A DNA stretch of 64,000 nucleotides from an uncultured Ruminococcus sp. Its GTDB lineage: Bacteria; Bacillota; Clostridia; Lachnospirales; Lachnospiraceae. A program made the translations under genes and the position numbers. Each line of letters starts with the position of its first letter. Within the stretch, counting starts at the first letter, position 1. The stretch is taken from the NCBI GenBank assembly GCA_904418845.1, contig CAJFQC010000008.1:62001-126000 (forward strand), given 5' to 3'. Below the pieces are notes generated by a model, which ran no database searches, was not told the origin of the DNA, and saw only the letters and a program-made list of their open reading frames with translations. Below are positions 37,887-51,672 of the stretch, one piece after another.

Positions 37887-38732
37887 ATGCGTGTAGTAAA
37901 GAAGCTGAACAATAATTTTGCAATCTGCGTTGACGGAGAGGGAAAAGAGCTGATCGCGGCGGGAAAAGGGATCGGCTTCCCGAAAACCCCTTATGAATTA
38001 GAGGACTTAAACCTGATTACGCGGACATTTTACAACATCGATCAGAAATATACCGGGTTGTTCAATGAACTGCCGGAGGCAGTCATTCATTTTACCGCAA
38101 AGCTGATCGACATTGCCCGCAATGAGCTGAAATATGAACTGAATCCGAATGTGGTCATGACGATGTCGGATCATATCAATTTTTGTATCCAGAGAGCGAA
38201 GCAGGACATTTACGTGCAGATGCCGCTTATCTATGAGGTGGAGCAGACATTCCCGGCTGAGGCGAAGATCGGGAAATATGCAGTGAAGCAGGTCGAGCGC
38301 CGCTTCCACGTCAGGCTGAATCAGAATGAAGCTTCAGGCATTGCGATGAATCTGGTAAACGCACGGTATAATCCGAAAAGCGGGACTGACGTGACAGAAG
38401 ATCTTCAGAAGCAGTATGACGATATTCTGGAGGATACGATCAGTATTGTGGAGGACGAGACGGGGATTATGATCGAGAGGGATTCCTTTAATTTCGCCCG
38501 GTATTCTTCTCATTTGATGTATCTGCTCAACCGGATCGCGGATCACCGGACGCTGGATTCCGAAAATGGGGTCATGTATCAGTCCATGAGGGAAGAATTT
38601 CCCGAGATTGCCGCATGTGTGGATCTGATTGACAGGTATTTCCGCAGAAAGTTAAAAATAGATCTCTCAAAAGAAGAAAAATTATATCTGATCCTGCACA
38701 TCAACAGGATATGCACAAGAGAAGGATTGTAA
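37887..38732 (+). CDS. BglG/LicT family transcription antiterminator
   Basis: A 281-residue antiterminator: N-terminal RNA-binding CAT domain (MRVVKKLNNNFAICVDGEGKE...KGIGFPK, residues 1-55), then PRD1 (~70-165) and PRD2 (~175-281). It binds RAT RNA and is controlled by PTS phosphorylation on PRD histidines. By comparison with LicT, His is kept in PRD1 (SDHINF) and twice in PRD2 (SSHLMYLL, LILHINRI), but the second PRD1 His is replaced by Asn (GIAMNLVNAR). ATG 37887 follows GGAG (37877-37880), just after the terminator T tract; a TTG at 37875 is an alternative. The second RAT overlaps its stop codon. Confidence 0.93.
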   Translation: MRVVKKLNNNFAICVDGEGKELIAAGKGIGFPKTPYELEDLNLITRTFYNIDQKYTGLFNELPEAVIHFTAKLIDIARNELKYELNPNVVMTMSDHINFCIQRAKQDIYVQMPLIYEVEQTFPAEAKIGKYAVKQVERRFHVRLNQNEASGIAMNLVNARYNPKSGTDVTEDLQKQYDDILEDTISIVEDETGIMIERDSFNFARYSSHLMYLLNRIADHRTLDSENGVMYQSMREEFPEIAACVDLIDRYFRRKLKIDLSKEEKLYLILHINRICTREGL

Positions 38733-38799
38733 CCGATACGGGCATTACCTTCCATGGCAGACATCTGCGCGCGGCGCGGGTCTGTTGTGGGAGGTTTTT
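38724..38799 (+). promoter_or_regulatory. RAT2 antiterminator element and overlapping terminator before the PTS gene
   Basis: A second RAT begins GGATTGTAAC at 38724, inside the last codons of the antiterminator gene (its TAA is part of the RAT), and ends with GGCATTACC at ~38749. A 16-position stem, with wobble pairs, joins 38747-38762 to 38780-38795 and is followed by TTTTT (38795-38799). RAT1 and RAT2 share GGATTGTxAC and GGCATTAC at equal spacing. The layout of one switch before and one after the antiterminator gene is that of the Escherichia coli bgl operon. Confidence 0.85.
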
Positions 38800-38907
38800 G
38801 TATTTCCGGGGATGAGCGCGCAGGAACCGGAATGTATACAGCGCCGCGAAAAAAGTCGGCGCAGGATCGCAGTCATATGCCGGAACAAAGAATAGGAGGA
38901 AGAGGAA

Positions 38908-42240
<3,333 letters not shown>

Positions 42241-42241
<1 letters not shown>

Positions 42242-43080
42242 TGGAGAGCAGGAAGATCATTTTCCTTGATGTGGACGGAACGCTCGTCGATTATGAGGGC
42301 CGCATCCCGGACAGCGCAGCCAGGGCGGTCCGTCTCGCCAGAGAGAAGGGACACAAGGTCTATATCTGCACGGGACGGAGCCGGGCGGAGGTCTATCCTG
42401 AGATCTGGGATATCGGTCTGGACGGGATGATCGGCGGGAACGGAAATTATGTGGAGGATGGCGGGCAGGCGCTTATGCACCGCTGCCTCTCACTTGACGA
42501 GTGTCGCGGCATCGTAGACTGGCTCCACGAGCGGAAGCTGGAGTTCTATCTGGAGAGTAACGCGGGGCTCTTCGGAAGCGAGAAGTTTGAGACTGCCGGG
42601 GAGCCGGCGATCCGGCTTTACAGCACGAGAAAGAGCGGGGAAGCTTCGAGCATACAGACCGTGAGAGACGCGTTCCCGGATATGATATTCGGAGCCAAGC
42701 TTTACCGGGATGATGTGAATAAGATCAGTTTTGTGCTCAACTCCTATGAGGACTATCTTGCCGCCGCCGCGGAGTTTCCTGAGCTGAAGGCAGGGACATG
42801 GGGCGGCGCCGGGGAGACGGCGCTGTTCGGCGACCTTGCTTTGAAGGATATTGATAAGGCGTATGCCATGGACGTCCTTCTTAAGCATCTGGATGCGTCC
42901 GTGGAAGACGCAGTCGCTTTTGGGGACGCTAAGGTGGACATACCGATGCTGGAACACAGCGGCGTGGGCGTTGCCATGGGAAACGGCGGAGAAGAGATCC
43001 GGGCGGCAGCGGATTATGTGACGGATGATGTGGAGAACGACGGACTTCAGAAGGCATTTTCACATCTGGGGCTGATTTAA
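42241..43080 (+). CDS. Cof-type HAD-IIB sugar phosphatase
   Basis: A 279-residue HAD hydrolase with a C2 cap. Motif I FLDVDGTLVDYEG (nucleophile Asp), motif II YICTGRS, motif IV VAFGDAKVDIPMLEHSGVGVAMGNG. Such enzymes dephosphorylate sugar phosphates or other small phosphates. The ATG overlaps the glucosidase stop, so it is translated with the operon; it may relieve sugar-phosphate build-up during beta-glucoside use, which is inference from position. Confidence 0.9.
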
Positions 43081-43156
43081 GCCGCCGTGAAGGAGAAGTG
43101 CGCCGCAGTGAGACATTTTACTGCTTTGCGGTATTGCGGCGGTTCGCAAAGCGTTT

Positions 43157-43182
43157 AAAAGGTGGGCTTGCCCACTTTTTTT
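43157..43182 (+). terminator. Intrinsic terminator of the beta-glucoside operon
   Basis: GTGGG-CTTG-CCCAC hairpin flanked by AAAAG and TTTTTTTT, about 80 bases after the last stop. Confidence 0.85.
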
Positions 43183-43212
43183 TGCAACGGGCAAATATGT
43201 AGATTGCCTGTC

Positions 43213-43241
43213 TTGAAAATTCTGTGAAAAACGGGTACAAT
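43213..43241 (+). promoter_or_regulatory. Promoter of gpmI
   Basis: TTGAAA at 43213-43218, 17-base spacer, TACAAT at 43236-43241. Confidence 0.75.
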
Positions 43242-43289
43242 AAAAAGCGGAGTGAAAGCCCCAAATGCAAAGATAAAGGAGATATGGAT

Positions 43290-44828
43290 ATGAGTAAGAA
43301 ACCAACCGTATTGATGATATTAGACGGCTACGGATTAAGAGCCGATAAGAAGGGAAATGCCGTTGCCGAGGGAAAGACTCCGGTGATGGACAAGCTGATG
43401 GCTGAGTACCCGTTCGTCAAGGGGAATGCCAGCGGAATGGCGGTAGGTCTTCCGGACGGACAGATGGGTAACTCCGAGGTGGGACACCTGAACATGGGCG
43501 CGGGCCGCATTGTATATCAGGATCTGACAAAGATCACAAAGGCAATTCAGGACGGAGATTTCTTTGAAAACAAAGCTCTCCTCGCAGCGTGTGAGAACGC
43601 TAAGACAAATAATTCTTCCCTGCATATGATGGGACTGGTGTCTGACGGCGGCGTGCACAGCCATAACACGCACATCTACGGACTGCTTGAGCTGGCGAAG
43701 AGACAGGGGCTTGAGAAAGTCTATGTTCACTGCTTCCTCGATGGACGTGACACCCCTCCGGCGTCAGGAAAAGAGTATGTAGAAGAGCTGGAAGCAAAGA
43801 TGAAAGAGATCGGTGTCGGTGAAGTCGCAACAGTGGCGGGACGCTACTATGCCATGGACAGAGACAACCGCTGGGACCGTGTAGAGAAGGCGTATAAGGC
43901 TCTCGTAAAGGGCGAAGGCGTGGAAACGGATTCCGCCACGGCAGGCATTCAGGCTTCCTATGACAAAGAAGTTACGGACGAGTTCGTGGAGCCTATGATC
44001 GTGATGAAGGGCAGTTCCCCGACAGCTACGGTGAAGGACGGAGATTCCATTATCTTCTTTAACTTCCGCCCGGACCGTGCGCGAGAGATCACAAGAACAT
44101 TCTGCGACGATGAGTTCACAGGTTTTGACAGGGGCGAGAGAGTGAAGACGACCTATGTATGCTTCACAGAGTATGACGTTACAATTCCGAACAAGCAGGT
44201 CGCATTTGTAAAAGAAGAGATCACTAATACATTCGGCGAGTTTCTTGCGGCGAACGGACTGAAGCAGGCGCGCATTGCAGAGACAGAGAAGTACGCGCAT
44301 GTGACGTTCTTCTTTAACGGCGGTGTGGAAGAGCCGAATCCGGGCGAGGACAGGATTCTTGTGAAATCGCCGAAGGTTGCAACATATGATCTGAAACCGG
44401 AGATGAGCGCGTACGAAGTGTGCGATAAGCTGGTGGAGGCGATCAAGTCCGATAAATATAATGTGATCATCATTAACTTTGCGAATCCAGATATGGTCGG
44501 ACATACAGGTGTTGAGTCTGCCGCGATCAAAGCAATTGAGGCGGTTGATGAGTGTGTGGGCAGAGCAGTAGATGCGATCAAAGAGGTTGACGGCCAGATG
44601 TTCATCTGCGCGGACCACGGAAACGCAGAGCAGCTCATTGACGAGGAGACCGGCGAACCGTTTACAGCGCATACGACGAATCCGGTTCCGTTTATCCTTG
44701 TGAATGCAGACCCGTCCTACAAGTTAAGAGAAGGCGGATGCCTTGCGGACATTGCTCCGACTCTGATCGAGATGATGGGAATGGAACAGCCGAGAGAGAT
44801 GAGCGGTAAGTCGCTGATCGCAAAATAG
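43290..44828 (+). CDS. gpmI: 2,3-bisphosphoglycerate-independent phosphoglycerate mutase
   Basis: A 512-residue Mn-dependent mutase of the alkaline phosphatase superfamily, 3-phosphoglycerate to 2-phosphoglycerate. Metal-binding Asp in VLMILDGYG, catalytic Ser in [34 protein letters not shown], and C-terminal metal sites [11 protein letters not shown] and [12 protein letters not shown] 43290 follows AAAGGAG by eight bases. It has its own promoter and a terminator downstream, apart from the gap cluster. Confidence 0.98.
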   Translation: MSKKPTVLMILDGYGLRADKKGNAVAEGKTPVMDKLMAEYPFVKGNASGMAVGLPDGQMGNSEVGHLNMGAGRIVYQDLTKITKAIQDGDFFENKALLAACENAKTNNSSLHMMGLVSDGGVHSHNTHIYGLLELAKRQGLEKVYVHCFLDGRDTPPASGKEYVEELEAKMKEIGVGEVATVAGRYYAMDRDNRWDRVEKAYKALVKGEGVETDSATAGIQASYDKEVTDEFVEPMIVMKGSSPTATVKDGDSIIFFNFRPDRAREITRTFCDDEFTGFDRGERVKTTYVCFTEYDVTIPNKQVAFVKEEITNTFGEFLAANGLKQARIAETEKYAHVTFFFNGGVEEPNPGEDRILVKSPKVATYDLKPEMSAYEVCDKLVEAIKSDKYNVIIINFANPDMVGHTGVESAAIKAIEAVDECVGRAVDAIKEVDGQMFICADHGNAEQLIDEETGEPFTAHTTNPVPFILVNADPSYKLREGGCLADIAPTLIEMMGMEQPREMSGKSLIAK

Positions 44829-44901
44829 GGAGTATGCCAAGCCAAAGATGCAGACTCGATAAACAAGAATGAAAGTTCTTAACAGAATAGTAAGTTATTT
44901 G

Positions 44902-44934
44902 CAGAGGCACGGAGAATACCGCGCCTCTGTTTTT
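44902..44934 (+). terminator. Intrinsic terminator of gpmI
   Basis: CAGAGGC (44902-44908) pairs with GCCTCTG (44923-44929), followed by TTTTT. It lies upstream of the chosen greA start, which argues against longer in-frame starts of greA. Confidence 0.85.
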
Positions 44935-44970
44935 AAGGCGTATGGGCGGATACAGGAAGGAGCAGTATTA

Positions 44971-45474
44971 ATGCGCGAAAAGCTGACAAAAAGTGATGTG
45001 GAAAAGATCCGGGCTGAGATCGAGCACCGCAGGCTCGTAGAGAGAAAAGAACTGATCGAGGCCGTGAAGGAAGCACGTTCTCACGGTGATCTGAGTGAGA
45101 ATTTTGAATATTATGCGGCAAAAAAGGAAAAGAACCGCAATGAGAGCCGCATTCGTTATCTAGAGAGGATGCTTAAGACGGCGGTTATTGTGGAGGATCA
45201 TTCCGGGGCGGACGAAGTTGGACTCAATAATACGGTAGAGATCTACTGTGAGGACGATAACCAGGTAGAGACATACCGCATTGTTACATCTGTCAGAGGG
45301 AGTTCGCTTAATGGCCTGGTAAGCATCGAATCACCGATCGGGAAGGCGCTTCTCGGCCGCAAGGAAGGCGACCGGGTATATGTGAAGGTCAATGATGATT
45401 TCGGATATTATGCGGTGATACGGAAAATCATTAAGACAGAGAGTGAGGAGGAAGATCATATACGGAGTTTCTGA
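44971..45474 (+). CDS. greA: Transcript cleavage factor GreA/GreB family
   Basis: A 167-residue Gre factor that stimulates transcript cleavage by backtracked RNA polymerase. N-terminal coiled coil (residues ~1-75) with the tip region GDLSENFEYYAAKKEK carrying the acidic residues, then the FKBP-like C-terminal domain with ISIE-like VSIESPIGKALLGRKEGDRV. AAGGAG at 44957-44962 decides ATG 44971; an upstream in-frame ATG at 44869 would have to read through the gpmI terminator hairpin. Confidence 0.92.
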   Translation: MREKLTKSDVEKIRAEIEHRRLVERKELIEAVKEARSHGDLSENFEYYAAKKEKNRNESRIRYLERMLKTAVIVEDHSGADEVGLNNTVEIYCEDDNQVETYRIVTSVRGSSLNGLVSIESPIGKALLGRKEGDRVYVKVNDDFGYYAVIRKIIKTESEEEDHIRSF

Positions 45475-45547
45475 CTGAGACAAAGATACCTGTGCTCTCA
45501 GTTTCACGTCGTGGAAGAATAAAAAGCAAAGGAGAGAATCATATTTT

Positions 45548-46204
45548 ATGAAAGTAAGTACAGTATTATTTGATTTGGACGGCACGATCACGGACTCTGC
45601 TCCGGGGATTATAAACAGTATCCGGTATTCTCTTGAAAAACATGGGATCGCCATCCCGGAAGAGCAGGAACTCCGCAAGTTTGTAGGACCACCCCTTAAG
45701 GAACAGTTCCAGAAAGTGTTTGGTCTGACTGATGCAGAGGCGGGACAGATGATGAATTCATACCGGGAATACTACGGTACAAAGGGAATCTTTGAGAACC
45801 GGGTGTATAAGGGTGTGCCTGAGATGCTGTCCCGGCTTCAAAGCGCAGGGATGAGGATTATGATGGCAACCTCCAAGGCGGAGAAATATGCCCGCATCAT
45901 CGCGGAGCACTTTAGCTTTGCAAAGTATTTTGAATATATCGGCGGAGCATGTATGGACGGAACAAGGATCGATAAACACGAGGTCATTGAATATGTCCTT
46001 AAAACCTGTAAGGTTACGGACAGGGGGCGTGTGATTATGGTAGGAGACCGCTCTCACGACATGATCGGAGCAAAGCGGGCAGGGATACACAGCCTTGGTG
46101 TTCTCTATGGCTATGGTACGCGTGAAGAACTGGAACAGAACGGGGCAGAAGTGTTCGCCGCGACGCCGGGTGAAGCCGTTGAACTGCTTCTTACAATAAA
46201 ATAG
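45548..46204 (+). CDS. HAD family hydrolase, phosphoglycolate phosphatase-like
   Basis: A 218-residue HAD-IA phosphatase of the Gph/PgmB-like group. Motif I LFDLDGTITDSAPGI, motif II MMATSKAEKYARI, motif III Lys in ACMDGTRIDKHEVI, motif IV VMVGDRSHDMIGAKRAG. The C1 cap (residues ~15-85) is the usual helical one. Substrate is not determined by the sequence. GGAGAGAATC lies ~13 bases before ATG 45548, a rather long spacing. Possibly monocistronic. Confidence 0.88.
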   Translation: MKVSTVLFDLDGTITDSAPGIINSIRYSLEKHGIAIPEEQELRKFVGPPLKEQFQKVFGLTDAEAGQMMNSYREYYGTKGIFENRVYKGVPEMLSRLQSAGMRIMMATSKAEKYARIIAEHFSFAKYFEYIGGACMDGTRIDKHEVIEYVLKTCKVTDRGRVIMVGDRSHDMIGAKRAGIHSLGVLYGYGTREELEQNGAEVFAATPGEAVELLLTIK

Positions 46205-46285
46205 TCTTTCCCAGATAATCCTGGATGATCCTGCTTTGCAAGCGAGTATTTGCTGAGTGAATATTAAAGGCGACCGTGGAAAACA

Positions 46286-46900
46286 TTACAGCGCCTCCTT
46301 GTTAAAATCATGGTTATTGATCTTACGGATGACCCGGCAGGGATTCCCCACGGCAAGAGAATTGGCAGGGATGTCCTTTGTGACGACACTTCCGGCGCCG
46401 ATCACGGAACCATCTCCGATGGTCACACCAGGAAGCACGATGACGCCTCCGCCGAGCCAGCATCCATTCCCAATTTTTATGGGAAGAGCGTAAGTGCGGC
46501 AGAAATATTCTCCTGTATCCGGGGACCAGTCCGGGGTGAGGCGCTCCGCCAGTTCGACAGGATGTGCGGCTGTATAGAGATGCACATTGGAAGCAATCAG
46601 CACATTGCTTCCGATCTCGATTTTATTACAGTCTACAAAGGTACAGTTCATATTGATGGAGACATTATTGCCGATATAGATATTGTATCCGTAATCACAG
46701 AGAAAAGGCTGTGCCACTGATACATTTGTCCCGATCCTGTTAAACAGACGGTTCAGAACCGCAGTCTTTTCTTCTTTCTGATCATACTGCAGGGCATGAT
46801 ATTCCCTTAATAATTCTCTCGTTTTTCGTTTCAGTTGGAGAAAAATCTCATTGTGGCAGTCGTAATATTCTCCGGCCAGACATTTTTCCAGTTCTGTCAT
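46286..46900 (-). CDS. Sugar O-acetyltransferase (maltose/galactoside type)
   Basis: A 204-residue left-handed beta-helix acetyltransferase of the Maa/LacA family, transferring acetyl from acetyl-CoA to sugars. N-terminal helical region with CLAGEYYDCHNEIF, hexapeptide repeats (IGNNVSINMNCTFVD, IEIGSNVLIASNVHL), catalytic His in LYTAAHPVE, then IGNGCWLGGGVIVLPGVTIGDGSVIGAG and the typical end GNPCRVIRKI. AAGGAGG precedes the start at 46900. Transcribed against its upstream neighbour; probably a single-gene unit. Confidence 0.93.
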   Translation of the reverse strand: MTELEKCLAGEYYDCHNEIFLQLKRKTRELLREYHALQYDQKEEKTAVLNRLFNRIGTNVSVAQPFLCDYGYNIYIGNNVSINMNCTFVDCNKIEIGSNVLIASNVHLYTAAHPVELAERLTPDWSPDTGEYFCRTYALPIKIGNGCWLGGGVIVLPGVTIGDGSVIGAGSVVTKDIPANSLAVGNPCRVIRKINNHDFNKEAL

Positions 46901-47094
46901 TGATACTTCCTCCTTATATATGTATATAGACACTCGGATCTGATCTTCATTTTAGAGATGAAGTCATTCTCCTATCCCATAATTATACAATAAAAACCGA
47001 TATTTTACATACAATTTTCAATTCTGCCGGGATAGTTTTCTTTGGGCTGCTTGGCGGATGTTTATTCCTCTATCGGATCGATGTATAAAGAATG

Positions 47095-47149
47095 ATCCCC
47101 TGTGGGGCGAGGACATATCGTGCGGATATCTCCTTACCCCACAGGGGAT
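47095..47149. terminator. Long hairpin downstream of the activase-like gene
   Basis: A 13-bp perfect outer stem (47095-47107 with 47137-47149) encloses a second, nearly perfect stem (GGACATATC with GATATCTCC). The plus side is followed by ATTTTCTTT and the minus side by CATTCTTT. It most likely ends the minus-strand giant gene, whose stop is 44 bases away. The rest of the 292-base gap (46901-47192) holds only the acetyltransferase leader and AT-rich sequence. Confidence 0.7.
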
Positions 47150-47192
47150 TTTCTTTGCAGTGTTCAGAGCTGCCACATTGTATTTTCCTTAA

Positions 47193-50100
47193 TCAGTTTT
47201 CCGCCTCAAGGTTTTTAAACGCCGTCGAAAGCATGAGCTTGATTCTGTTTAACTGATTAACTTCACTTGCACCCGGGTCAAAGTCGATGGCCACCACATT
47301 TGAATGAGGATGCAGCCTTCTTAGTTCCTTGATAACTCCTTTTCCTACCACATGGTTCGGCAGACAGGCAAACGGCTGGGTACATACGATGTTTCCGGCG
47401 CCGCTGTGGATAAGCTCTAACATTTCGCCGGTCAGGAACCATCCTTCTCCGGTCTGGTTTCCGATGGACACGATCTCAGAAGCCATCTTTGCCAGATCCT
47501 CGATGTGTGCCGGCGGATCGAAGTGCTTGCTCTCTGCAAATGCTTTTGTTGCCGGAGCGCGCAGCCATTCGACGGCCTTGATGCCGAGGTTTCCGATCAG
47601 TGCCTTGGACTTCTTGAATCCAAGGTGCGATACCTTGAAGTTCTGGTTGTAGAAGCAGTACTGCATAAAGTCGATCAGATCAGGCACAACAGCCTCTGCG
47701 CCTTCCGCTTCGAGAAGGTCTACCAGATGGTTGTTCGCTGCCGGAAGGAACTTCACAAGGATTTCGCCGACGACGCCGACTCTCGGCTTCTTGATATCCA
47801 GTGTCTCAATGTTGTCAAAATCATTTATAATATCGCGGCAGAGCTTCTTGAACTTCCTGCGCGAAGGGTATCCTTCTGATACGAATTTCTGGCATACGCT
47901 TACCCATTTTCTGTGCATGGCGTTGGTTGTGCCCGGTACTGCCTCGTAGGGGCGCATACGGTAAACGCACTTCATGAAGATGTCGCCGAACACAGCCGCA
48001 TATGCAATGCGCACTGCCAGCGGGAGCGTGATCTTGAATCCCGGGTTGGCCTCCAGACCGCTTAAGTTGATGGAGATGACCGGAATATGCTCGTATCCTG
48101 CCTTCTTTAATGCGCGTCGGATGAAACCGATATAATTGGAAGCGCGGCATCCGCCGCCTGTCTGGCTGATGATGACTGCCAGATGGTCCGTGTCATATTG
48201 TCCGGACAGGATGGCGTCCATGATCTGACCGACAACGATCAGAGACGGATAGCATGCGTCGTTGTTTACATATTTCAATCCCATGTCTACTGCCTGACGG
48301 TTGTCGTTGGGAAGTACCTCAATGTTGTAGCCGGCCGCTTTAAACGCAGGCTCCAGCAGCTCGAAGTGGATGGGCGACATCTGCGGGCAGAGAATAGTAT
48401 GTGTCTTGCGCATTTCCTTTGTAAAGGGCACTTTCTCAATAGACGACGGGCGGAGGGTGCGCTCGGTCTTGTGCTGCTCGCGCACGCGGATCGCCGCCAG
48501 AAGGGAGCGCACGCGGATACGGGCCGCTCCTAAGTTGTTGACCTCGTCGATCTTCAGCGTGGTGTAGATCTTATCCGAATCGGTCAGGATCTCAGCTACC
48601 TGATCTGTTGTGACAGCGTCCAGCCCGCATCCGAAGGAATTAAGCTGGATGAGATCCAGGTTCTCTGTCGTTTTTACATAGTTTGCCGCAGCATACAGAC
48701 GGGAGTGGTACATCCACTGGTCCATTACATTCAGCGGCCGCTCCACCTGATGCAGATGGGAGACGGAATCCTCGGTCAGCACGGCGATATTGTAGGAATT
48801 GATCATTTCGGGCAGTCCATGATGTACTTCCGGATCAATATGGTAAGGACGGCCCGCCAGCACGATGCCCCGGCTGCCGGTATCATTTAAGAATTTGATC
48901 GTCTCTTCACCCTTGCGGCGCATATCCTCACGGCATGCGGCAAGCTCATTCCATGCGTCATGCACGGCGGATTTGATCTCGCTTTCGGAAAGGGAGAACT
49001 TATCGCCCAATTCCCTGATCAGGCGGTAGGAGATAGTCTCCTCGCTCTGAAGAGAAAGGAAGGGATGAATGAAATCTACCTCCCCGTGCACGATAGCGTC
49101 CATGTTGTTCTTGATATTCTCCGGGTAGGAAGTAACAATCGGGCAGTTGTAGTGGTTGTTCGCCTCTTCAAATTCGTTCCTCTCATAAGGGATGGACGGA
49201 TAGAAGATGTGCGTGATGCCTTTGTTGATCAGCCACTGTACATGTCCGTGCGCCAGCTTCGCCGGATAGCACTCAGACTCACTGGGGATGGACTCAATGC
49301 CCAGCTCATAGATCTTTCTCGTAGAAGCCGGGGAAAGTACCACTCGAAAGCCCAGTTTTGTGAAAAACGTAAACCAGAACGGATAGTTCTCATACATGTT
49401 CAGGACACGGGGGATGCCGATGACGCCCCTCTTTGCGTCCGCTTCCTCAAGCGGCTCATAGTCAAAATAGCGGTGGAACTTGTAGTCGAACAGGTTTGGC
49501 ATTGTGTTTTTTGATTTTTCTTTTCCAAGGCCGCGCTCGCAGCGGTTTCCGGTGATGAACTTTCGTCCGCTGCTGAAATGATTGATGGTCAGACGGCAGG
49601 TGTTCGTACATTTGCGGCATTTCGTCATGGTCGTGGAGTATTCCAGCGACGTGATATCCTCAATAGAAAGCATGGTCGTGCCTTCACACTCTGTATAGCG
49701 CTCGCGGGCAATAAGAGCCGCGCCGAAAGCGCCCATGATTCCCGCGATATCCGGGCGGATGGCCTCACAGTCTGCTATCTTCTCAAAGCTTCTTAAGACT
49801 GCGTTGTTGTAGAAAGTTCCACCCTGGACAACAATGTGGTTTCCAAGCTCGGAAGCGCTGGACACCTTGATGACTTTGAAAAGAGCGTTCTTAATGACAG
49901 AGTAGGCAAGTCCGGCAGAAATATCTGCTACGGATGCACCCTCTTTCTGGGCCTGTTTTACCTTAGAGTTCATGAACACCGTACAGCGTGTGCCAAGGTC
50001 AATCGGATTCTGAGCGTACAGCGCTTCGTGGGCAAAGTCCTCCACAGTATAATTCAGCGATTTCGCAAAAGTCTCGATGAAAGAACCGCATCCGGAAGAG

Positions 50101-51440
50101 CACGCCTCGTTGAGCTGCACGCTGTCCACGGTCTGATTCTTGATTTTGATGCACTTCATATCTTGTCCGCCGATGTCCAGGATACAGTCGACATCCGGCT
50201 CGAAGAACGCAGCCGCATAGTAGTGGGCGACTGTTTCCACCTCGCCCTCGTCGAGCATGAGCGCCGCTTTGATCAGCGCCTCGCCGTACCCGGTAGAGCA
50301 GGAGTGAACGATCTCCACATCTTCCGGCAGCAGATCATAGATTTCCTTAATAGCGGAGATGGTAGTTCCCAGCGGATCTCCTTCATTATTGTGATAGAAG
50401 GAGTATAAAAGGGTTCCGTCCTCGCCGACAAGCGCTGCCTTTGTGGTTGTGGAACCGGCGTCGATGCCCAGGAAGGCTTTCCCTTTATAAGTGGCAAGAT
50501 CCTTGACCGGTACTTGATGCTTCGCATGGCGCGCAGTGAATTCTTCGAACTCTGCCGCGGCGGCGAACAGGGGATCCAGACGCTCGACTTCGATCTCCAT
50601 CTGAATCCGCTTCTCCAGACGGTTCTGAAGCTCTCTGAGCGCGACCGGAGTGTCTTTCTTTGAGTTCAGTGCGGAACCGATCGCCGCAAAAAGATGGGAG
50701 TGGTTCGGCGCGATGATATGCTCGTCATCCAGCTTCAGCGTGCGGATGAAGGCTGCGCGAAGCTCGGAAAGGAAATGGAGAGGTCCTCCGAGAAACGCCA
50801 CATGTCCGCGGATTGGCTTACCGCAGGCAAGACCGCTGATGGTCTGGTTGACAACAGCCTGAAAAATGGATGCCGCCAGGTCTTCTTTGGAGGCCCCTTC
50901 GTTGATGAGGGGCTGGATATCCGACTTGGCAAACACACCGCAGCGCGCGGCAATAGAGTAGAGCGCCTGATAATTCTTGGCGTATTCATTAAGACCCGAC
51001 GCGTCTGTCTGCAAGAGAGAAGCCATCTGGTCGATAAAAGAACCTGTACCACCGGCACAGACACCGTTCATTCGCTGTTCTACATTTCCGCCTTCAAAGT
51101 AAATGATCTTCGCGTCCTCGCCGCCCAGCTCGATGGCGACGTCTGTCTGCGGCGCATAGTCCTGAAGCGCCGTGGACACTGCGATGACCTCCTGGACAAA
51201 AGGCACGCCCAGGTGCTTCGCCAGCGTCAGGCCGCCGCTTCCGGTGATGACCGGAGAGACGTGGATCGGACCGAGCTTATACAAGGCGCGGCCCAAAAGG
51301 TCGGATAACGTCTCCTGGATATTGGCAAAGTGTCTCTCGTAGTCGGAGAAGAGAACTTCATTTTCCTCATCCAGAATCGCGATCTTAACTGTTGTGGAAC
51401 CGATGTCGATTCCAAGAGTATGTAATTCTTTCAGATTCAT
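47193..51440 (-). CDS. Giant acyl-CoA dehydratase activase-related protein (two BadF/BcrA ATPase domains, DUF2229, HgdB-like)
   Basis: A 1415-residue fusion. Residues ~8-275 are an ASKHA ATPase ([53 protein letters not shown]); ~325-595 a second ([44 protein letters not shown]). The paired Gly/Cys positions fit the Fe-S site of 2-hydroxyglutaryl-CoA dehydratase activators (HgdC). A Cys cluster follows ([17 protein letters not shown]), then DUF2229 (~675-900, [15 protein letters not shown]) and an HgdB-like C-terminal part (~1040-1410, [42 protein letters not shown]). Such proteins are widespread in Clostridia with no proven substrate. It carries its own activator-like and subunit-like parts; no separate dehydratase genes are nearby. 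Confidence 0.93.
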   Translation of the reverse strand: MNLKELHTLGIDIGSTTVKIAILDEENEVLFSDYERHFANIQETLSDLLGRALYKLGPIHVSPVITGSGGLTLAKHLGVPFVQEVIAVSTALQDYAPQTDVAIELGGEDAKIIYFEGGNVEQRMNGVCAGGTGSFIDQMASLLQTDASGLNEYAKNYQALYSIAARCGVFAKSDIQPLINEGASKEDLAASIFQAVVNQTISGLACGKPIRGHVAFLGGPLHFLSELRAAFIRTLKLDDEHIIAPNHSHLFAAIGSALNSKKDTPVALRELQNRLEKRIQMEIEVERLDPLFAAAAEFEEFTARHAKHQVPVKDLATYKGKAFLGIDAGSTTTKAALVGEDGTLLYSFYHNNEGDPLGTTISAIKEIYDLLPEDVEIVHSCSTGYGEALIKAALMLDEGEVETVAHYYAAAFFEPDVDCILDIGGQDMKCIKIKNQTVDSVQLNEACSSGCGSFIETFAKSLNYTVEDFAHEALYAQNPIDLGTRCTVFMNSKVKQAQKEGASVADISAGLAYSVIKNALFKVIKVSSASELGNHIVVQGGTFYNNAVLRSFEKIADCEAIRPDIAGIMGAFGAALIARERYTECEGTTMLSIEDITSLEYSTTMTKCRKCTNTCRLTINHFSSGRKFITGNRCERGLGKEKSKNTMPNLFDYKFHRYFDYEPLEEADAKRGVIGIPRVLNMYENYPFWFTFFTKLGFRVVLSPASTRKIYELGIESIPSESECYPAKLAHGHVQWLINKGITHIFYPSIPYERNEFEEANNHYNCPIVTSYPENIKNNMDAIVHGEVDFIHPFLSLQSEETISYRLIRELGDKFSLSESEIKSAVHDAWNELAACREDMRRKGEETIKFLNDTGSRGIVLAGRPYHIDPEVHHGLPEMINSYNIAVLTEDSVSHLHQVERPLNVMDQWMYHSRLYAAANYVKTTENLDLIQLNSFGCGLDAVTTDQVAEILTDSDKIYTTLKIDEVNNLGAARIRVRSLLAAIRVREQHKTERTLRPSSIEKVPFTKEMRKTHTILCPQMSPIHFELLEPAFKAAGYNIEVLPNDNRQAVDMGLKYVNNDACYPSLIVVGQIMDAILSGQYDTDHLAVIISQTGGGCRASNYIGFIRRALKKAGYEHIPVISINLSGLEANPGFKITLPLAVRIAYAAVFGDIFMKCVYRMRPYEAVPGTTNAMHRKWVSVCQKFVSEGYPSRRKFKKLCRDIINDFDNIETLDIKKPRVGVVGEILVKFLPAANNHLVDLLEAEGAEAVVPDLIDFMQYCFYNQNFKVSHLGFKKSKALIGNLGIKAVEWLRAPATKAFAESKHFDPPAHIEDLAKMASEIVSIGNQTGEGWFLTGEMLELIHSGAGNIVCTQPFACLPNHVVGKGVIKELRRLHPHSNVVAIDFDPGASEVNQLNRIKLMLSTAFKNLEAEN

Positions 51441-51519
51441 TGTATGATCTCCAATCTTCTGTACTAAATATATGAGTTTCTTCTTATTAAATGCGTTTGC
51501 ATATTTTACAACAACCTAC

Positions 51520-51548
51520 ATTATACGACAGGAAATCAGAAAAGACAA
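51520..51548 (-). promoter_or_regulatory. Promoter of the giant activase-like gene
   Basis: On the minus strand TTGTCT (51543-51548), 17-base spacer, TATAAT (51520-51525); leader of ~75 bases. Confidence 0.75.
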
Positions 51549-51643
51549 TTGTTATTATTATGCGGGTTTTGAAAATAATGCCGCCTCATATAGATAATTT
51601 ACATAAAGATCGTGTTAAACATGCGAAAAAGGGCAACATATAT

Positions 51644-51672
51644 TTGACAAACAGGTTGACGGACGGTATTAT
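51644..51672 (+). promoter_or_regulatory. Promoter of the rhomboid-like gene and pyk
   Basis: TTGACA at 51644-51649, 17-base spacer, TATTAT at 51667-51672. The start point (~51679) lies after the in-frame ATG at 51676, which supports the TTG start at 51721. Divergent from the activase-like gene. Confidence 0.75.

Noticed and set aside
43764-44672. Antisense open frame of ~300 codons over gpmI
   Set aside because: Same cause; it lies wholly within a well-identified gene.
48960-50408. Several plus-strand open frames inside the giant activase-like gene
   Set aside because: They are shadows of the minus-strand gene, which has clear domains throughout.
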